Positions 5,990 through 8,059 of a stretch of 8,059 nucleotides of DNA are shown here, in pieces (position 1 is the stretch's first letter; every line of letters starts with the position of its first letter). Source of the stretch: an uncultured Comamonadaceae bacterium (GTDB taxonomy: Bacteria; Pseudomonadota; Gammaproteobacteria; Burkholderiales; Burkholderiaceae_C); assembly GCA_937893415.1 (NCBI GenBank), contig CALBWZ010000458.1:1-8059 (forward strand), read 5' to 3'. The position numbers and the translations under genes are program-made. Below the pieces are notes generated by a model that was given only the letters and a program-made list of their open reading frames with translations, did no database searches and was not told the DNA's origin.

Positions 5990-6978
5990 ATCAGCCCAAA
6001 GCCAGGTTGACAACGTCGGCCATGATCGCCTCCATCGCGGCAGAGGGGCAGCGCGTTACCACAGCCCCCTTTGGTAAAGCGCTGGTTGCTGTGGCAGCGC
6101 AACGCCAAGACATCGTCGGGATGACCGCAGACTTGGCGAAATACACAGACCTTCACCTGTTTGCCCAAGCATACCCAGATCGATTTTTTCAAATGGGTAT
6201 GGCAGAGCAGTTGCTCATGGGCGCTGCTGGCGGTATGGCAAAAACTGGGCTGACCCCGTTTGTAACGACCTACGCCGTGTTCGGTACGCGACGTGCGTAT
6301 GACTTTATTCACCAAGTCATTGCTGAAGAACATTTGAATGTAAAAATTGTGTGTGCGCTGCCCGGCTTGACCACTGGCTATGGTCCCAGTCACCAAGCCT
6401 GCGAAGACCTTGCCCTGGTGCGCGCCATGCCCGGCATGGTGGTGCTTGATCCTTGCGATGCGGTTGAAATTGAGCAAATGGTGCCAGCCATGGCTGCGTA
6501 CCAAGGGCCTGTCTATATGCGCCTTTTACGCGGTCAAGTACCGCGCGTATTGGATGACTATGGCTATCACTTCAAGTGGGGTAAAGCGCAAGAGTTGCGC
6601 TCGGGTCGTGATGTGCTGATTATTGCGACAGGTTTGTTGACCATGCGCGCGCTTGAATCTGCGCAAGCCTTGGCCGGCGACAGTGTTGATGTGGCGGTTT
6701 TACATGTGCCCAGTATCAAACCACTGGATGAGCAAACCATTATTAATGCGTGTCGCCAAGCTGGGCGTTTGGTGGTTGTCGCTGAAAACCACTCGGTTAT
6801 TGGGGGGCTGGGCGAAGCCGTGGCGGCTTCACTCATGCGGGCTCAGGTCTTTCCTGAATTCAAACAAATTGCGCTGCCTGATGCATTCTTAGACGCCGGC
6901 GCACTGCCCACGCTGCACGACCGTTATGGCATATCGACCAGCGCGATCGTCAATCAAATAAAGAGTTGGCTGACATAA
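5986..6978 (+). CDS. Transketolase, C-terminal (pyrimidine-binding) subunit
   Basis: A 330-residue partner of the preceding subunit, joined by an ATGA stop-start overlap (5986-5989) that implies translational coupling and equal production. GGGGG lies 7 nt before the ATG. The pyrimidine-binding domain (about 25-185) includes FQMGMAEQLLMGAAGGMA with the presumed catalytic Glu E74 that activates thiamine, then PFVTTYAVFGTRRAYDFI and GPSHQACEDLALVRAMPGM (133-151). The transketolase C-terminal domain (about 190-330) includes VLIIATGLLT, VPSIKPLD and ENHSVIGGLGEAVA (267-280). Length is normal for split C subunits (about 300-330). The two subunits together form the two active sites at a dimer interface. 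A 1-deoxyxylulose-5-phosphate synthase-like or E1-like dehydrogenase role is less likely, because partner size and motifs fit split transketolase better. It is followed after 42 nt by the enolase-superfamily gene. Confidence 0.94.
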   Translation: MNQPKARLTTSAMIASIAAEGQRVTTAPFGKALVAVAAQRQDIVGMTADLAKYTDLHLFAQAYPDRFFQMGMAEQLLMGAAGGMAKTGLTPFVTTYAVFGTRRAYDFIHQVIAEEHLNVKIVCALPGLTTGYGPSHQACEDLALVRAMPGMVVLDPCDAVEIEQMVPAMAAYQGPVYMRLLRGQVPRVLDDYGYHFKWGKAQELRSGRDVLIIATGLLTMRALESAQALAGDSVDVAVLHVPSIKPLDEQTIINACRQAGRLVVVAENHSVIGGLGEAVAASLMRAQVFPEFKQIALPDAFLDAGALPTLHDRYGISTSAIVNQIKSWLT

Positions 6979-7020
6979 TATTTCAGCTCATAAGTTACAC
7001 CACAAAGGCGCCCGTTCAAC

Positions 7021-8059
7021 ATGGACAGTACAACTATTCAACGCGTAACAATACGGCAGGTCAATTTAACGCCGCCAGTTGTGCGCACAGATGCCATACA
7101 GGCGTTTGTCACGCAGGAAACGGTCATACTCACACTGCATTGCTCAGACGGTATTGAAGCGACTGGCTATGCCTACTCTATTGGCACTGGCGGCTCATCT
7201 GTTGTTGCGTTGTTGAACGACCATTTAGCACCACGTCTTATTGGTCGCAATCCGGCCCACGTTGAAGCCATTTGGCGTGACCTGTTTTATGCCACACACG
7301 CCACGGCGGTGGGTGTTATTACAAGTTTGTCGTTGTGTTGTATCGATACGGCTTTGTGGGACTGGCGCTCACGCAAGTACAACTTACCGCTCTGGATATT
7401 GCTAGGTGGTGCACAGGAAAAGGTCAAGCTTTATACGACCGAAGGTGGCTGGCTGCAGTTGAGCCCAGAACAATTGGTAGACCAAGCGTTGGCCGCTCAA
7501 GCCCAAGGATTCAGTGGGGCAAAAATAAAAATTGGCCGTCCTCATGTCAGTGAAGACGTCGCTCGCCTTCAGGCCGTTAGAGAGGCCGTTGGACCAGGGT
7601 TTGAATTGATGACAGATGCCAACCAAAGTTTTAACCGAGCGCAAGGTGCACGCCGCGCTGCGGCTTTTGAGGGGCTCGACTTGGCTTGGATTGAGGAGCC
7701 GTTCCCAGCCGAAGATGTTCGCGCTCACGCACAGTTGCGAGAGCAAACTGCCATCCCGATTGCTGTGGGTGAGTCCATGTACCACCTCATGCAATTTCGA
7801 GAGTACCTAGAGCAGGGTGCTTGTAGCATTGTGCAACCCGACGTGGCGCGTATTGGTGGCATTACGCCATGGGTCAAAACAGCCCATTTAGCAGAAGCGT
7901 TTAACGTGCCAGTCTGTCCGCATTTCTTGATGGAAATACACATAAGTTTGTGTGCAGCTGTTCCCAATGCCTCTTGGGTTGAGTACATTCCGCAGCTAGA
8001 TCCGATTACCACCTCAAGGCTGGAAGTTCGAGAGGGCTTTGCGTATCCTCCTAACGAGC
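7021..8059 (+). CDS. Enolase-superfamily protein, mandelate racemase/muconate lactonizing subgroup, partial at 3' end
   Basis: 346 codons are open from ATG 7021 to the window edge without a stop; about 20-30 C-terminal residues are probably missing. The N-terminal capping domain holds YSIGTGG (52-58) and the THATAVG loop (93-99). The barrel contains the KxK pair K168 and K170 (AKIKIG), the three metal ligands D199 (TDAN), E225 (WIEEPF) and E251 (AVGES), D274 in QPDVARIGG, H301 in CPHF, and E305 further along. KxK on one face with an Asp-His dyad on the other is the mandelate-racemase-subgroup pattern, shared by racemases and many sugar-acid dehydratases. Context with an SDR and a transketolase favours a sugar-acid or lactone-related dehydratase or epimerase, but substrate is not readable. 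The start has only a distant AAGG (about 12 nt upstream); the N terminus fits the family, so 7021 is preferred. It is last in the visible operon, and more genes may follow outside. Confidence 0.92.
   Translation, partial: MDSTTIQRVTIRQVNLTPPVVRTDAIQAFVTQETVILTLHCSDGIEATGYAYSIGTGGSSVVALLNDHLAPRLIGRNPAHVEAIWRDLFYATHATAVGVITSLSLCCIDTALWDWRSRKYNLPLWILLGGAQEKVKLYTTEGGWLQLSPEQLVDQALAAQAQGFSGAKIKIGRPHVSEDVARLQAVREAVGPGFELMTDANQSFNRAQGARRAAAFEGLDLAWIEEPFPAEDVRAHAQLREQTAIPIAVGESMYHLMQFREYLEQGACSIVQPDVARIGGITPWVKTAHLAEAFNVPVCPHFLMEIHISLCAAVPNASWVEYIPQLDPITTSRLEVREGFAYPPNE

Noticed and set aside
5908..6504. Minus-strand open frame of 198 codons opposite the transketolase subunits
   Set aside because: It lies wholly antisense to strongly supported genes, shows no family motif, and its composition is that of a reverse-strand shadow.
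5138..6978. Assignment of the split transketolase to the sulfoquinovose (sulfo-transketolase) or apiose pathway
   Set aside because: Both pathways use split transketolases, but no other marker gene of either pathway is in the window, and an enolase-superfamily enzyme is not a known member of those gene sets.
1..8059. Mobile element, integron, phage or CRISPR signals
   Set aside because: No transposase, integrase, tRNA target, direct-repeat array or spacer pattern was found; the only repeats are short inverted repeats in intergenic regions.

Overview
The window looks like a chromosomal segment of a betaproteobacterium, most likely in the order Burkholderiales. This rests on the protein types, the NlpD and RlmD sequences and their adjacency, and a moderate-GC codon style. 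No genus can be given from the sequence alone. No rRNA, tRNA, CRISPR array, transposase, integrase or phage gene is visible.

Left part (1-2687), housekeeping genes. The 3' end of nlpD (cell-division amidase activator, degenerate LytM domain) enters from the left and closes with a strong intrinsic terminator. Next is rlmD, the Fe-S 23S rRNA m5U1939 methyltransferase. It converges on a minus-strand Bax inhibitor-1/YccA-family membrane protein, and an A-run/hairpin/T-run element between them probably terminates both. No rpoS lies between nlpD and rlmD, where related genomes often carry it. The 5' leader of the membrane protein gene holds an 8-bp perfect hairpin just upstream of its ribosome binding site.

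Middle part (2688-4371), accessory and decaying region. A stand-alone GlcG/HbpS-like (DUF336) protein gene has a good ribosome binding site and a terminator. It is followed by about 230 bp crowded with inverted repeats. After that comes a clearly broken phytanoyl-CoA-dioxygenase-like (PhyH) gene, with an in-frame ochre stop, an internal deletion of roughly 70 codons and a frame change. Both metal-binding ends are still recognisable. A 144-bp spacer with nested dyads precedes the next operon.

Right part (4372-8059), a compact plus-strand catabolic operon. It encodes an SDR oxidoreductase, a split transketolase (TPP-domain subunit, then Pyr/C-terminal subunit with a 4-bp ATGA overlap) and an enolase-superfamily protein of the mandelate-racemase subgroup that runs off the right edge. 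The gene spacings (16 nt, overlap, 42 nt) suggest one transcript. A dehydratase or epimerase, an NAD(P)-dependent dehydrogenase and a two-carbon ketol transferase fit breakdown of an unusual sugar, sugar acid or polyol. The substrate cannot be read from the sequence. The dead PhyH gene just upstream may be a lost entry step of the same pathway. This operon is the most likely source of undescribed biology in the window.
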